Shown here: positions 26,030 through 35,821 of the stretch, one piece after another
How positions within the stretch are numbered: the first letter of the stretch is position 1
Layout: each line of letters begins with the position of its first letter
Assembly (NCBI RefSeq): GCF_022549355.1
Contig: NZ_JAKZGL010000002.1
Span: 186,001-250,000, forward strand
Length of the DNA: 64,000 nucleotides
Direction of reading: 5' to 3'
DNA from: Acinetobacter sp. NIPH 2699
GTDB taxonomy: Bacteria; Pseudomonadota; Gammaproteobacteria; Pseudomonadales; Moraxellaceae
Made by a program: the position numbers and the translations under genes
The notes under the pieces: model-generated
What the model was told of the DNA's origin: nothing
The model's input: only the letters and a program-made list of their open reading frames with translations
Databases searched by the model: none

Positions 26030-28123
26030 ATGTCAATGTTTAATATCATTCGTAAAGAATTCCAATTTGGTCAACATCAAGTTGTTTTAGAAACGGGTCG
26101 TGTTGCACGTCAAGCGAATACTGTTGTTGTAACGATGGGTGGTGTTACTGTACTTGTGGCAGTGGTTGCTCAACCTAAAGCAAAAGCAGGGCAAGACTTC
26201 TTCCCACTTACAGTGAACTACCAAGAAAAACAATATGCTGCGGGTCGTATCCCAGGTGGTTATGGCAAGCGTGAAGGTCGTCAATCTGAAGCTGAAACTT
26301 TAATTTCACGCCTCATTGACCGTCCAATCCGTCCATTGTTCCCAGAAGGTTTCTATAACGAAATCCAAGTCACAGCAACGGTTATTTCTTCTGACAAGAC
26401 CATGGATGCTGACATCGCTGCAATGCTAGGTGCTTCAGCTGCAATGTCAATTGCAGGTGTTCCATTCCGCGGTCCAATCGCTGGCGCACGTGTGGGTTTA
26501 ATCAACGGTGAATACGTTCTTAACCCGAACCATGAACAATTAAAAGAAAGCGATCTTGACCTTGTGGTTGCTGGTACAGAATCAGCAGTATTGATGGTTG
26601 AATCTGAAGCGAAAGAACTTTCAGAAGACCAAATGCTGGGTGCTGTACTTTTTGGTCATGACGAAATGCAAATCGCGATTCAAGCGATTAAAGAGTTTGC
26701 TGCTGCTGCGGGCGCAGTTGAATCGACTTGGGTTGCGCCAAGCAAAAATGAAGCACTGCTTGAGCAATTAAAAGCAGCGTTTGAAGCTAAAATCTCTGAT
26801 GCCTATACCATTGCGGTGAAACAAGACCGTTATGCGGCACTTGATGCACTTTATGCAGAAGCGGTTGCACAGTTCGTTCCTGAAAATGACGAAACAGGTA
26901 TTGCTGACGAAGTAAACGAATTATTTGAAGACCTTAAATACCGTACCGTACGTGACAACATCCTGTCAGGTAAACCACGTATTGATGGTCGAGATACCCA
27001 AACAGTTCGTGCTATCGATGTTCAAGTCGGTGTATTAGGTCGTGCGCACGGTTCTGCGTTATTTACACGTGGTGAAACTCAGGCGTTGGTAACAACGACT
27101 TTGGGTAATACACGTGATGCGTTGATGGTGGATACGCTTGCAGGTACTAAAACTGACAACTTCATGTTGCATTATAACTTCCCAGCATACTCAGTTGGTG
27201 AAACAGGCCGTGAATCAGGTCCTAAGCGTCGTGAAATCGGTCATGGTCGTTTGGCACGTCGTGGTGTTCAGGCTGTTCTTCCAGCAGCAGATCGCTTCCC
27301 GTACGTGATTCGTATCGTATCTGACATCACTGAATCAAATGGTTCATCTTCAATGGCTTCTGTATGTGGTGCTTCATTATCACTTATGGATGCGGGTGTT
27401 CCATTGAAAGCTCCAGTTGCAGGTATTGCAATGGGTCTCGTGAAAGAAGGCGAGCGTTTTGCAGTTCTTTCTGACATCTTGGGTGATGAAGATCACTTAG
27501 GTGATATGGACTTTAAAGTTGCTGGTTCTGCCAATGGTATTACTGCACTTCAAATGGACATCAAGATCGAAGGGATCACTGAAGAAATCATGGAAGCTGC
27601 ACTCAACCAAGCATTTGCTGGTCGTATGCACATCCTCAATGAAATGAATAAAGTCATTTCACGTGCGCGTGCTGAAATCAATGCACATGCACCAACGTTT
27701 GAAGTGATCAATATCAATCCAGACAAAATTCGTGATGTGATTGGTAAAGGTGGCGCAACGATTCGTGCGATTACTGAAGAAACCAAAGCTGCGATTGATA
27801 TCGAAGATAATGGTACGGTTCGCGTATTTGGTGAAACCAAAGCGGCTGCGAAAGCTGCGATTGCAAAAATCCAAGCGCTTACTGCTGAAGTTGAACCAGG
27901 TAAAATCTATGATGGTAAAGTGATTCGTATCGTTGAATTCGGTGCGTTTGTAAACATCATGCCAGGTACAGATGGTTTACTTCACATTTCACAGATCTCA
28001 AATGAGCGTATTGCGAATGTGTCTGACGTTCTAACAGAAGGCCAAGAGCTTAAAGTTCAGGTTGCTGATGTAGACAATCGCGGTCGTATCAAATTGACCA
28101 TGAAAGATATTGAACAAGCGTAA
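26030..28123 (+). CDS. pnp: Polyribonucleotide nucleotidyltransferase (PNPase)
   Basis: PNPase degrades RNA 3'-5' by phosphorolysis and is a degradosome component. The order is two RNase PH domains (about 1-140 and 305-540) flanking a helical domain, then KH ([20 protein letters not shown]) and S1 ([32 protein letters not shown], ending before residue 697). I chose the ATG at 26030 ([11 protein letters not shown]) over an in-frame ATG at 25979. PNPases start at MFNI or just before, and AGGA lies 11 nt upstream of 26030. The true start may even be 26036. The terminator at 28140 follows the stop. Confidence 0.97.
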   Translation: MSMFNIIRKEFQFGQHQVVLETGRVARQANTVVVTMGGVTVLVAVVAQPKAKAGQDFFPLTVNYQEKQYAAGRIPGGYGKREGRQSEAETLISRLIDRPIRPLFPEGFYNEIQVTATVISSDKTMDADIAAMLGASAAMSIAGVPFRGPIAGARVGLINGEYVLNPNHEQLKESDLDLVVAGTESAVLMVESEAKELSEDQMLGAVLFGHDEMQIAIQAIKEFAAAAGAVESTWVAPSKNEALLEQLKAAFEAKISDAYTIAVKQDRYAALDALYAEAVAQFVPENDETGIADEVNELFEDLKYRTVRDNILSGKPRIDGRDTQTVRAIDVQVGVLGRAHGSALFTRGETQALVTTTLGNTRDALMVDTLAGTKTDNFMLHYNFPAYSVGETGRESGPKRREIGHGRLARRGVQAVLPAADRFPYVIRIVSDITESNGSSSMASVCGASLSLMDAGVPLKAPVAGIAMGLVKEGERFAVLSDILGDEDHLGDMDFKVAGSANGITALQMDIKIEGITEEIMEAALNQAFAGRMHILNEMNKVISRARAEINAHAPTFEVININPDKIRDVIGKGGATIRAITEETKAAIDIEDNGTVRVFGETKAAAKAAIAKIQALTAEVEPGKIYDGKVIRIVEFGAFVNIMPGTDGLLHISQISNERIANVSDVLTEGQELKVQVADVDNRGRIKLTMKDIEQA

Positions 28124-28139
28124 TCACGCTGAGCAATGC

Positions 28140-28168
28140 AAAAAAGTCCGCTAAATGCGGACTTTTTT
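28140..28168 (+). terminator. pnp intrinsic terminator
   Basis: AAAAAGTCCGC and GCGGACTTTTTT form a perfect stem with the loop TAAAT and a T-run, 17 bp after the pnp stop codon. Confidence 0.92.
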
Positions 28169-28192
28169 GTGGCAAGATATTTTAGGGTCTAA

Positions 28193-29431
28193 ATGAATAT
28201 CAGAGTTATGCAACTTTATTATTTTTATCGTCATCATAGTGAAAATACAATTTTTATTAGTGCAGAAGAACAAATTGACCATACGCTGGAATTTCTATGG
28301 GTAGACAGTTTAAGACAAGAGCTTGTCCATCATACCGAGTCGTGGCAAAACGATATTTATAAGCTTACAGGACTTGTGTTAAATGAATTTCACATGCAGG
28401 ACTTACTGAATATTGAGCATCCATGTGCTTTTGATACTGTTGAAGAATATGATTTATTGATTTTCCGTAAATTGATTAGCCCTGATGATCAAATTGATGC
28501 GAGTGGGGGAATTTCAGATTCACATGAGAATGTATTTGGTTTAACTACGACTCCGATGAGCTTTATTCTGACGCCAAATATTCTGGTCAGTGTAAGAGAA
28601 CAGGGCAATATGACGGTAGAGAGTTATATCCAGCGTATCCAACTGATTATGGGACGGGCCATTGCTGAGCAAAATAAACCACGTAAATTACCAAGTACAC
28701 CTGCCGATTTATCCTTAAGATTACTGAATAGTATGATTGATGGTTATCTCAATTTACGTTCACCATTGACTCGTCGTGTGGAATATTGGCAGCAACAATT
28801 ATTACAAGGAAATCGTCGTTTTAAACAATGGCATCAACTGTTCCATGAGGACATGGCGTTTCAACAAATCGAAAATTTATGTGAGGAGCAAATTGAGACC
28901 TTGCAGGAGTTTAGAGATGAATTGGTGGACAATTATCATCATATTGTGGCTGAACAAAAACATAAGACACAGGACATATTACTCGTACGTTTGAATGATT
29001 TAATGAGCCATATTGAGCGCGTACAAAAGCATACATTACGTTTAAGAAATGCGATTCAATCTGCTATTGATTTACATTTTTCTGCGATAGCCAATCAGAC
29101 CAATGAAAATATGCGAATCTTAGCAATTATTACGGCTATCTTTGCTCCCCTCACTTTACTAACAGGGGTGTATGGTATGAATTTTGAGTTTATTCCAGGA
29201 CTCAAATCACCTATTGGATTCTGGATTATGCTGGGCGTGATGTTGATGAGTACAATTTTATTACTGTACTACTTTTATCAACAGCATTTGGTTGGGCGGG
29301 GAGAGCGCAGTGTGATTGATTTACTGGCACAGCAACACAAGCAACGTAATGTAAATATATTATGGTTCCTCGATTATGAACCGATTAAGCAAACGCTGAA
29401 AGAAGTCGAGAAAATGACCAAGCTAAAATAG
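28193..29431 (+). CDS. CorA-family divalent metal ion transporter
   Basis: CorA proteins are homopentameric Mg2+ (or Co2+/Ni2+/Zn2+) channels of the inner membrane. The 412 residues comprise a long cytoplasmic N-terminal funnel and long helices, ending in two transmembrane helices (about 306-325 and 340-362). Between them is the selectivity motif YGMNFEF with Gly-Met-Asn at about 328-330. A positively charged tail follows. The ATG at 28193 has an AGGG ribosome-binding site 8 nt upstream. The exact metal cannot be read from the sequence. Monocistronic. Confidence 0.88.
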   Translation: MNIRVMQLYYFYRHHSENTIFISAEEQIDHTLEFLWVDSLRQELVHHTESWQNDIYKLTGLVLNEFHMQDLLNIEHPCAFDTVEEYDLLIFRKLISPDDQIDASGGISDSHENVFGLTTTPMSFILTPNILVSVREQGNMTVESYIQRIQLIMGRAIAEQNKPRKLPSTPADLSLRLLNSMIDGYLNLRSPLTRRVEYWQQQLLQGNRRFKQWHQLFHEDMAFQQIENLCEEQIETLQEFRDELVDNYHHIVAEQKHKTQDILLVRLNDLMSHIERVQKHTLRLRNAIQSAIDLHFSAIANQTNENMRILAIITAIFAPLTLLTGVYGMNFEFIPGLKSPIGFWIMLGVMLMSTILLLYYFYQQHLVGRGERSVIDLLAQQHKQRNVNILWFLDYEPIKQTLKEVEKMTKLK

Positions 29432-29458
29432 TTTGGACTTGGTCATTCCAATGATGGC

Positions 29459-29785
29459 TTAATGAAAATGTTTTAACTGTTTGCGTAGTTGCTGAACTTC
29501 ATCGATTAAATCCAACATCACAGCCACAGCAGATAAGCTTGCATCAAAGTCGCGTTGTAAGCGATAAGCACGACGTGCACGTGCAACATCTTCACCAATG
29601 AACTGATAGCTTTGCGGATCTACTTGGACTTGCAAAATATCATAGTCAATTAGTTTGAGTACCCACTCTGTACTTTGACCACAAGTTTCGGCAAAGCGTT
29701 CAAGATCTAATGCCAGTTGTTCATCAATGATTTCAATTTGGCAGTGACCATCATATTGGATTTCTTTGTATTGAATCGTTGTCAT
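29459..29785 (-). CDS. cbpM: Chaperone modulator CbpM
   Basis: CbpM is a small MerR-HTH-like protein that binds the J domain of CbpA and inhibits its DnaK co-chaperone and DNA-binding activities. The start is set at 29785 (MTTIQYKEIQYDG, 108 residues) because AAGGAG lies 7 nt upstream. An earlier ATG at 29803 would overlap cbpA and lacks a site. The middle (ALDLERFAETCGQSTEWVLKLIDYDIL) fits the helix-turn-helix-like fold and the end is a coiled coil (MLDLIDEVQQLRKQLK). It lies directly after cbpA, the usual pairing. Confidence 0.85.
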   Translation of the reverse strand: MTTIQYKEIQYDGHCQIEIIDEQLALDLERFAETCGQSTEWVLKLIDYDILQVQVDPQSYQFIGEDVARARRAYRLQRDFDASLSAVAVMLDLIDEVQQLRKQLKHFH

Positions 29786-29799
29786 GATCTTACTCCTTA

Positions 29800-30747
29800 T
29801 CACGCACGAGGTTGGAAAGAGGCAAAAGCATCAGCAAATTGCTGATAGGCTTGTTGCTCTTGTTCACTGTGTGCTGGTGGTAAAACGATGTTAATGATCA
29901 GATAAAGATGTCCTGCGATTTTGTTTGGAATGCCTTTATCTTTTAAACGTAATTGTTGTCCATTCTTTGCATTTTTAGGTAAGTTGACATTGAGTTGTCC
30001 CGCAGGTGTACTCACCCCAATATTCTGTCCTAAACCCGCTTCCCAAGGACTAACATCAATGGTCTGGTAGACATCTGCACCTTCCACACGGATTCGATCA
30101 GTATCGTTGTATTGAATTTCAATATAAAGATCTCCATTTTCACCGCCGTTAATACCACTTTGTCCTTGACCATTTAAACGGATTTGTTGACCTTCTTTCA
30201 TTCCTTTGGGAATTTTAACCTCTAAAGTCTTGCGCTGTAGTTCAGCTTCGCCATATACATTGTACGTTGGTATTTGCAAACTAATCTGTTGTGTTGAACC
30301 GTGATAGGCGACAGATAAATCGACTTGAATACTGGCATGTTGGTCTTCACCGCGATAGCTACGTTGTTGGCGTTGCGAACGTTGTTGACCACCACCGAAG
30401 CCAGCCCCAAAGCGTCCAAATATATCTTCAAAACCGCTAAAGTCAGCATTGTCTCCAGAACTTTGGCGATAAAATTGTGAGCCATCAAATCCACTGCCTT
30501 GTGCGTTACCTTGACCAAAACCGCCAAAGCCTTGTGGATGATCCAACATTTGATCATATTCAGCTTTTTTCTCGGTATTACTCAAGGTGTCATAGGCCAC
30601 ATTGATCGTTTGCATTTTGGCTTCAGCATCAGCTTCTTTACTGATATCAGGATGATACTTTTTTGCCAGTTTACGATAGGCTTTCTTGATTTCATCTGCT
30701 GAGGCACTGCGCGCAACACCCAGTTCTTCGTAATAGTTTTTTGCCAT
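29800..30747 (-). CDS. cbpA: Curved-DNA-binding co-chaperone CbpA (DnaJ family)
   Basis: CbpA is a DnaJ-type co-chaperone for DnaK that also binds curved DNA in starved cells. The 315-residue protein has a J domain (residues 4-70) with the essential HPD motif in KKYHPDIS. A Gly/Gln/Ser-rich linker (about 72-130) follows. Next come two DnaJ C-terminal beta domains without the zinc-finger region, which distinguishes it from DnaJ proper. It is first in the cbpA-cbpM pair; the 268-bp upstream region (30748-31015) to the divergent SRPBCC gene holds the promoters and no other gene. Confidence 0.93.
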   Translation of the reverse strand: MAKNYYEELGVARSASADEIKKAYRKLAKKYHPDISKEADAEAKMQTINVAYDTLSNTEKKAEYDQMLDHPQGFGGFGQGNAQGSGFDGSQFYRQSSGDNADFSGFEDIFGRFGAGFGGGQQRSQRQQRSYRGEDQHASIQVDLSVAYHGSTQQISLQIPTYNVYGEAELQRKTLEVKIPKGMKEGQQIRLNGQGQSGINGGENGDLYIEIQYNDTDRIRVEGADVYQTIDVSPWEAGLGQNIGVSTPAGQLNVNLPKNAKNGQQLRLKDKGIPNKIAGHLYLIINIVLPPAHSEQEQQAYQQFADAFASFQPRA

Positions 30748-31015
30748 AATCTGATGAATATAGTTATACGATTTCTTTCATTATGAAACGAATCAATAAG
30801 ATTTCAATGGGCTGGATTGTATAAAACTTGTTTTTGGTGACAGGAACAGCTTGCTAGATATTAGAAATAGAAATGAAATAAATTTATGGTAGCGTTTATT
30901 GGTATTTTGACTATGTGTTGTATTTTTTTTTAAGTTTTGAGTTGTAGCACTATCCTAAAAGTATCTCCGAATGATTTAAATCCGATTTATTTGAGTGTGT
31001 TAAGGAATCCTGCAC

Positions 31016-31537
31016 ATGTTAGTACGTATCCTCAGTGGCATCTTAATTATTTTGCTTATTATGGTTGTGGGTTACTTTTTGATAGGCGATGGAAAAAAGC
31101 AGATGCATAAAGAGATCAATACAGAAATTATCATCAACGGTTCTTCGGAAGAAGTCTGGAATACCTTAATGGATTTTGCAGCCTATCCAGAGTGGAATCC
31201 TTTTATCATCAACATTGAAGGCAATAATGAGATTGGTCATGCGCTTAAGGTGGTATTGCAGAGTCCAGATGAGAGCATCATGAAATTTGAACCGAAAGTG
31301 GTTGAAAATAAGCAATTCTCAATATTTGCATGGAAAGGGAAATTGCTGGTCAACGGCCTTTTTGATGGTGTTCATCGTTTTGAATTGGTTGAAGTGGCAG
31401 AAAATAAGACCCTATTGAAGCATAGTGAGGTTTTTAGTGGGTTGCTTGTGATGTTTGTCGACAAGGAGTTGAAGAAAACAGAGCAAAATTTTCATATAAT
31501 GAATGAAAGTTTAAAGCAACGAGTTGAAAATAAGTAA
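31016..31537 (+). CDS. Membrane-anchored SRPBCC (START-like) protein
   Basis: The 173-residue protein begins with one hydrophobic helix (residues 4-25) that probably anchors it in the inner membrane. An SRPBCC/polyketide-cyclase-like domain follows: the strand INTEIIINGSSEEVWNTLMDF, the turn YPEWNPFI near residues 55-62, and the long C-terminal helix. Such domains bind hydrophobic ligands in a deep pocket; the ligand here is unknown. Monocistronic and divergent from cbpA. Confidence 0.75.
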   Translation: MLVRILSGILIILLIMVVGYFLIGDGKKQMHKEINTEIIINGSSEEVWNTLMDFAAYPEWNPFIINIEGNNEIGHALKVVLQSPDESIMKFEPKVVENKQFSIFAWKGKLLVNGLFDGVHRFELVEVAENKTLLKHSEVFSGLLVMFVDKELKKTEQNFHIMNESLKQRVENK

Positions 31538-31729
31538 ATAGATTTATACTTTAATAGTAGTAAAATAATAGCTCAATAGATATTATAATGAGGGAAAACT
31601 ATAAGAATAATAAGTATTCTCTAAAAATGGTGTATTTAAAGCGACAACTTGTGTCACTGTGATCAGGTGATGTGGTTTACTTTATTTACTCAATGAATAT
31701 AAATTATATTTAAGTTTATTGTTGAGTAT

Positions 31730-32596
31730 TTGGTTGTGGGAAATCTGTTTAAAATAATTAATGCTTATTATAATGCATTTGAATCATATAGTAGCGTTGT
31801 TTATTGGAAGAATGCAAAAATCTGGACTTTTGTTTTACTTGCTATCATATTCTTGTACTCATTTTATTGGTATACACGGCTTGAAGCATTTCCATATTTT
31901 CCTGATTTAGGGCAAACAATTAGGCTAATTATATGTATTGTTTTTGAGGTTATATTGCTTTTTAATTTATTCCTCATCATGCAGCAGCGGGATAAAATAA
32001 TAATAAAAGATATGCAAGAGATATTGGATACTAAGGAACAGAGTCTAAGTAAATTGAAAAAGATTTGGTTGTTGAAATTCTTGGATGTTAGCCCTGTTAA
32101 CTATGTAGAAATTGCTGAAAAGATTGATAAATTAATCAATTTAAAAGAAAGAAATCAGTCTGTTTTTGTATTTGGATCAAAACAAGCGATGAATATCCTT
32201 TTTCAGCCAGAGTCTAAAAATCGTACATTGGCAATGTTTATGGGAGGATGTGCTGTTGTGATGAGCTTGTGTATTGCGGCAGGTTCAGATATTAATGATG
32301 TGTTTGATTTTTATAAAGGTGCTTCGATAGAGAAAATTGCTTTACTTGATTTTTTACTTGCGTTTTATATTGTAATAGCAACGTTAATATTAAAGTATTT
32401 ATGTCTGATGATTTTTGAAATGGTTGGACTTTTCTTCGATAAAATAGATAAAAATAGAGTTGTGAGTAGAAGACGAGCTAGAATCTTCATTAATGAGTTG
32501 CTCATGTTCTATGATTTACCAAAGGGGAGATTTAGAGTTAAATCTAGTAAAGATCAAAAGAATGATGAAAGAAGTGAGCTGTACAATAAGAACTAG
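31730..32596 (+). CDS. Membrane protein of unknown function
   Basis: 288 residues with four likely transmembrane segments: about 31-48 (IWTFVLLAIIFLYSFYWY), 60-85 (IRLIICIVFEVILLFNLFLI), 165-183 and 200-232. A basic, charged C-terminal tail follows. The start is uncertain; TTG 31730 or GTG 31736 are the only upstream options and no clear ribosome-binding site is visible. The base composition is noticeably more AT-rich than its neighbours, with many ATA and AAA codons, which suggests recent acquisition. I do not recognise a family. Confidence 0.6.
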   Translation: MVVGNLFKIINAYYNAFESYSSVVYWKNAKIWTFVLLAIIFLYSFYWYTRLEAFPYFPDLGQTIRLIICIVFEVILLFNLFLIMQQRDKIIIKDMQEILDTKEQSLSKLKKIWLLKFLDVSPVNYVEIAEKIDKLINLKERNQSVFVFGSKQAMNILFQPESKNRTLAMFMGGCAVVMSLCIAAGSDINDVFDFYKGASIEKIALLDFLLAFYIVIATLILKYLCLMIFEMVGLFFDKIDKNRVVSRRRARIFINELLMFYDLPKGRFRVKSSKDQKNDERSELYNKN

Positions 32597-32679
32597 CGAA
32601 TCATGGTGAAAAGTGTTGGTAGGTTATAAAATTGAATGAAAGATTAGGAGTATAAGTTTGTTTAGTTAATATAATTAAA

Positions 32680-32711
32680 AAGAGTCTTTATATTTACTAA
32701 TAAAGACTCTT
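32680..32711 (-). terminator. hslO terminator (bidirectional hairpin)
   Basis: Perfect 12-bp arms, AAGAGTCTTTAT (32680-32691) and ATAAAGACTCTT (32700-32711), with an 8-nt loop. Flanking A residues on the plus strand give a T-run after the hairpin for minus-strand transcripts from hslO. It can also serve the converging upstream gene. Confidence 0.85.
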
Positions 32712-32720
32712 AAAAAGAGG

Positions 32721-33596
32721 TTAACTCAAATGTTCACCAAATAAGCCTAATGCTTCTTCAGCAGTAAACTCATAACGCGTATTACAGCATTGGCAATCCA
32801 TTTGAATTGGGTTTTGAATTTCAAGGGATTCATGTACCGCAGTTATACCAATTTGAATCAAAGCATTGGCACACCGCTCCTTAGAGCAGGTGCAACCAAA
32901 CTTTAATTGTTCAACATCAGGCAGACGCACTTCTTCTTCATTATACAAACGATACAAAATTTCATCGGCTGAAAGATCAGTGAGTTCTTCAGGTTTTAAT
33001 GTTTCAGTGAGCATGGTCAAACGTGGCCATAAATCTTCATCCACCAGTTTCTGCTCTTCTTCATCATTACGAGGAAGTAGCTGAATCAATAAACCACCTG
33101 AACGTTGACTATTGGTCGCCAACACAATGTGGGTCGGAATCTGGGCAGACAAGTCATAGTATTGTATTAAACAACCCGCCAAGGTCGGTTGATCAAGCGG
33201 TACGATACCTTGATAGCGTTCACCATGTTCTGGTTCAATATTAATAAACAGAATGGGATTGCTGAGTGATGCCAGCACAGTGCGACTATCTGTACCTTCG
33301 GCGAAGCGTGGATCTTCTTCATAATCAGCCAAAGCGCGGACTTCACCTAAATGGTTACACTCAGCCATTGCCCATTTAAATGTGCCATTTGCTTGAATCT
33401 GTAAGCTAATCCGCCCTTGAATCTTCAATGTGCTTGCAAGTAAGGCGGTTGCACTTAACATTTCACCCAATAAGCTTTGTACTGCAGGCATATACTCACG
33501 TTTCGCCAAAATGGTTTGCAGTGCTTCTTCCAAATGAACTATTTCACCGCGAATAGGACTATCTTCGATGTAAAAGCGTTGGCGTAAATCAGACAT
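32721..33596 (-). CDS. hslO: Redox-regulated chaperone Hsp33
   Basis: Hsp33 is a holdase activated by oxidation plus unfolding stress. Start ATG 33596 (MSDLRQRFYIEDSPIRGEIV) gives 291 residues, the usual size; an in-frame start at 33629 adds residues with no family support. The zinc redox switch near the C-terminus is intact: C235-T-C237 and C268-Q-C-C271 (CxC...CxxC). The N-terminal substrate-binding domain includes YMPAVQSLLGEMLSATALL. Confidence 0.95.
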   Translation of the reverse strand: MSDLRQRFYIEDSPIRGEIVHLEEALQTILAKREYMPAVQSLLGEMLSATALLASTLKIQGRISLQIQANGTFKWAMAECNHLGEVRALADYEEDPRFAEGTDSRTVLASLSNPILFINIEPEHGERYQGIVPLDQPTLAGCLIQYYDLSAQIPTHIVLATNSQRSGGLLIQLLPRNDEEEQKLVDEDLWPRLTMLTETLKPEELTDLSADEILYRLYNEEEVRLPDVEQLKFGCTCSKERCANALIQIGITAVHESLEIQNPIQMDCQCCNTRYEFTAEEALGLFGEHLS

Positions 33597-33626
33597 ATTT
33601 TTCTCCAGCACCCCATAAGGGGGAAA

Positions 33627-33665
33627 CAAAGCAACGCTTTGCCTTGAAAAGCGCTTAGGGCTTTT
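33627..33665. repeat. Paired small hairpins (copy A of a dispersed repeat)
   Basis: CAAAGC-AAC-GCTTTG (33627-33641) is followed by AAAAGC and GCTTTT around a 7-nt loop (33647-33665). The same pair of stems occurs at 43719-43763 inside the insert at the ETF-QO 3' end. It lies immediately upstream of hslO, between it and the Kef-type gene. Confidence 0.55.
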
Positions 33666-33716
33666 ATAAAAAGGTGAATGGTTATGCAGTCAATAATGGT
33701 GTCTATTTGCTAAAAC

Positions 33717-35534
33717 TCAAGATGTTTCATTGGGCGAATTTGCATCACTTTGTTTAGTTTGCTCACCCTGCACACGATCTTGAGTGATGATTTTTGTATT
33801 TTCAAACAAATATTCGAGTTCCGCAATTGCATTTGGATAAGCACCAATCGAATCATATTCTGTATGTGACCAATGCTGTTGCTCGAGGAGTTGTTGATCT
33901 TGCAGTTTAAATTGCTCAATTTGTGTTTGTGCGTCTTCATTGCTTAGACCGGTTTCAATTAAAGCCTGTTGCGCCATATTTAATGAAGATGCATAGGTTT
34001 CGCGCCAGATATGTTGAATGCCTAAACCATTTAATAAATGAGCATGATGTCGATCACGTGCACGAACTAAAATCGTCAAATCTGGATAATTCAAACGAAG
34101 ATAACGCGCCAGATTCATGCTGTCTTCTACATCATCTATGGCAAGGATTAGTAATTTACAGTACTCAATTCCCGCAGCCCGTAGATTTTCAACTTGGGTC
34201 ACATCGGCATCAAAGAATCGATGCCCATATTGCACCATAAAATCGGCATCGGGTTGGTTGCTGTCAATGATACTGAATTGCTTGCCTTGTGCATGTAAAG
34301 CTCGAGCAATCACTTGTCCAAAACGACCAAAACCGACAACGAGAATCGAATGCTGTGGTACATCCTCTGTAGGAACAGGCGCTTTTTTCAGCATCCTTGG
34401 TAATATTTTAGTGTTGACCAACCAATACAATACTGGTGTAAGTAGCATTGAACCGAAAACAATCAGCAAGGTGGGTTCGAGTATTGTTGGGGTTAATACA
34501 TTTTCACTTTCAGCAACTTTCAGTAGGATAAATGACAGCTCCCCACTTTGCGCCAAGGTTACGGCAAGGAGGGTACTTAACTTGGCATGACGGTGCTGGT
34601 AATAACTGATTGCAGCGACCACGCTGGCTTTAATGATCACTAAAACAAGAATAGAAGCCAAGATCAATAACGGTGATTGCAACAGGGGCGTCAGCGAAAG
34701 ACTCAGACCGATCGCAAGGAAAAACAGTCCGATCGCCGCATCTTTAAAGGGATGAACAATGCGTTCGACTTCTGCCTTAAATTCAGTTTCTGCGAGTAAT
34801 AATCCAGCAAGGAAAGCGCCAATCAAAACATGGATGTTGAGAATATCCATGATCAAAATAACCGCCAAAACCACAAGTAAACTCAGTATCGGAATCAGTT
34901 CAAGACTATTACAACGAGCCAAAAAGCGAAATGCAGGGCGAACCAGATAACGGCTGGCCAAGAACAAGCCTGAAACAGTGGCAATGATGGCGGCAAAATA
35001 GGCAATACCGTGTTGAGTTGTTGCGGTATCTTCCAATAAGGGAAAAAGTGCAATTAAAATAATGGCAATAAACACTTGAAACTGTAGGGTGTTCGAGGCT
35101 GACTGTCCGAATGTGCTATTGAGTTGTTGTTTCTGATGCAGCAATTGCTGGATTAAAGTCACTGAAGACAATGCCAAGGCAAGACCAAGAATTGCGCTGC
35201 TCAGAAGGTCTTGTAATAGCAGAAAGCAGACACTCACTAAACTGATGGTGATAATGGTAAGTTGCACACCACTATTTTTTAGAATATCTCTGCGGTGCAT
35301 CCAAAGGTGTCGAGGACGAAAGGCAAAACCGACAAAAAACATCAGCATGATCATGCCTAAGTCGGTCAATTGGCGAATCAGTTGTGTATCGGTAATCAGT
35401 GCGAACACGCTCGAACCAAGCAAAAGCCCTGTGATGAGATAGCCCAAAACAGTGCTTGCGGCATAGCGTTTTGCAATTGGAACAAAAATTAAAGTCGCAG
35501 CCAGTAAAAAAATGATCGGGAGTAATAAAGACAT
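33717..35534 (-). CDS. Kef-type monovalent cation:proton antiporter (CPA2)
   Basis: An inner-membrane K+ or Na+/H+ antiporter related to KefB/KefC. The 605 residues comprise about 12-13 transmembrane segments (residues 1-375; start MSLLLPIIFLLAATLIFVPI). A cytoplasmic TrkA-N/RCK nucleotide-binding domain follows (HSILVVGFGRFGQVIARAL, about 398-416, onward), then a glutamine-rich acidic tail. I cannot tell whether gating is by glutathione as in E. coli, since no KefF/KefG partner gene adjoins it. Confidence 0.88.
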   Translation of the reverse strand: MSLLLPIIFLLAATLIFVPIAKRYAASTVLGYLITGLLLGSSVFALITDTQLIRQLTDLGMIMLMFFVGFAFRPRHLWMHRRDILKNSGVQLTIITISLVSVCFLLLQDLLSSAILGLALALSSVTLIQQLLHQKQQLNSTFGQSASNTLQFQVFIAIILIALFPLLEDTATTQHGIAYFAAIIATVSGLFLASRYLVRPAFRFLARCNSLELIPILSLLVVLAVILIMDILNIHVLIGAFLAGLLLAETEFKAEVERIVHPFKDAAIGLFFLAIGLSLSLTPLLQSPLLILASILVLVIIKASVVAAISYYQHRHAKLSTLLAVTLAQSGELSFILLKVAESENVLTPTILEPTLLIVFGSMLLTPVLYWLVNTKILPRMLKKAPVPTEDVPQHSILVVGFGRFGQVIARALHAQGKQFSIIDSNQPDADFMVQYGHRFFDADVTQVENLRAAGIEYCKLLILAIDDVEDSMNLARYLRLNYPDLTILVRARDRHHAHLLNGLGIQHIWRETYASSLNMAQQALIETGLSNEDAQTQIEQFKLQDQQLLEQQHWSHTEYDSIGAYPNAIAELEYLFENTKIITQDRVQGEQTKQSDANSPNETS

Positions 35535-35645
35535 TAAACAACCTACGTTTGATTTTAGCTGATTTCTAATTTGTTATGATAATGGGTGAGCATGGCGGAG
35601 TCTTTCCAAATTCTCATCTAATATTATCACTAGCCTGCGGCTCGC

Positions 35646-35671
35646 CTTACTTTGGTTTCGCCCAAAGTAAG
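35646..35671. repeat. Palindrome of the CTTACTTTGG type
   Basis: CTTACTTTGG (35646-35655) pairs perfectly with CCAAAGTAAG (35662-35671) across a 6-nt loop. It is surrounded by GGCTCGCC and GCAAAGGCA. From memory, sequences of this type are scattered in many proteobacterial genomes as intergenic hairpins. It lies in the gap between the Kef-type gene and the end of priA. Confidence 0.6.
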
Positions 35672-35821
35672 CAAAGGCATTCTCATCTGCAAAACCTGTT
35701 AACTTTTTTCAACTATCCAGTTTTATCGCAGAAACACTATATTGCAAATACTACGCAGGTTGCAGATGACGTTTCTGAGTATCAGATTTCAGATGAAATT
35801 TTATTTAGTGTCAAACTTTGG

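Noticed and set aside
29413..29447. Hairpin AATGACCAAG / CTTGGTCATT at the end of the CorA gene as a terminator
   Set aside because: 15-nt loop and no T-run; arms lie mostly within the coding end. Too weak to list as a terminator.
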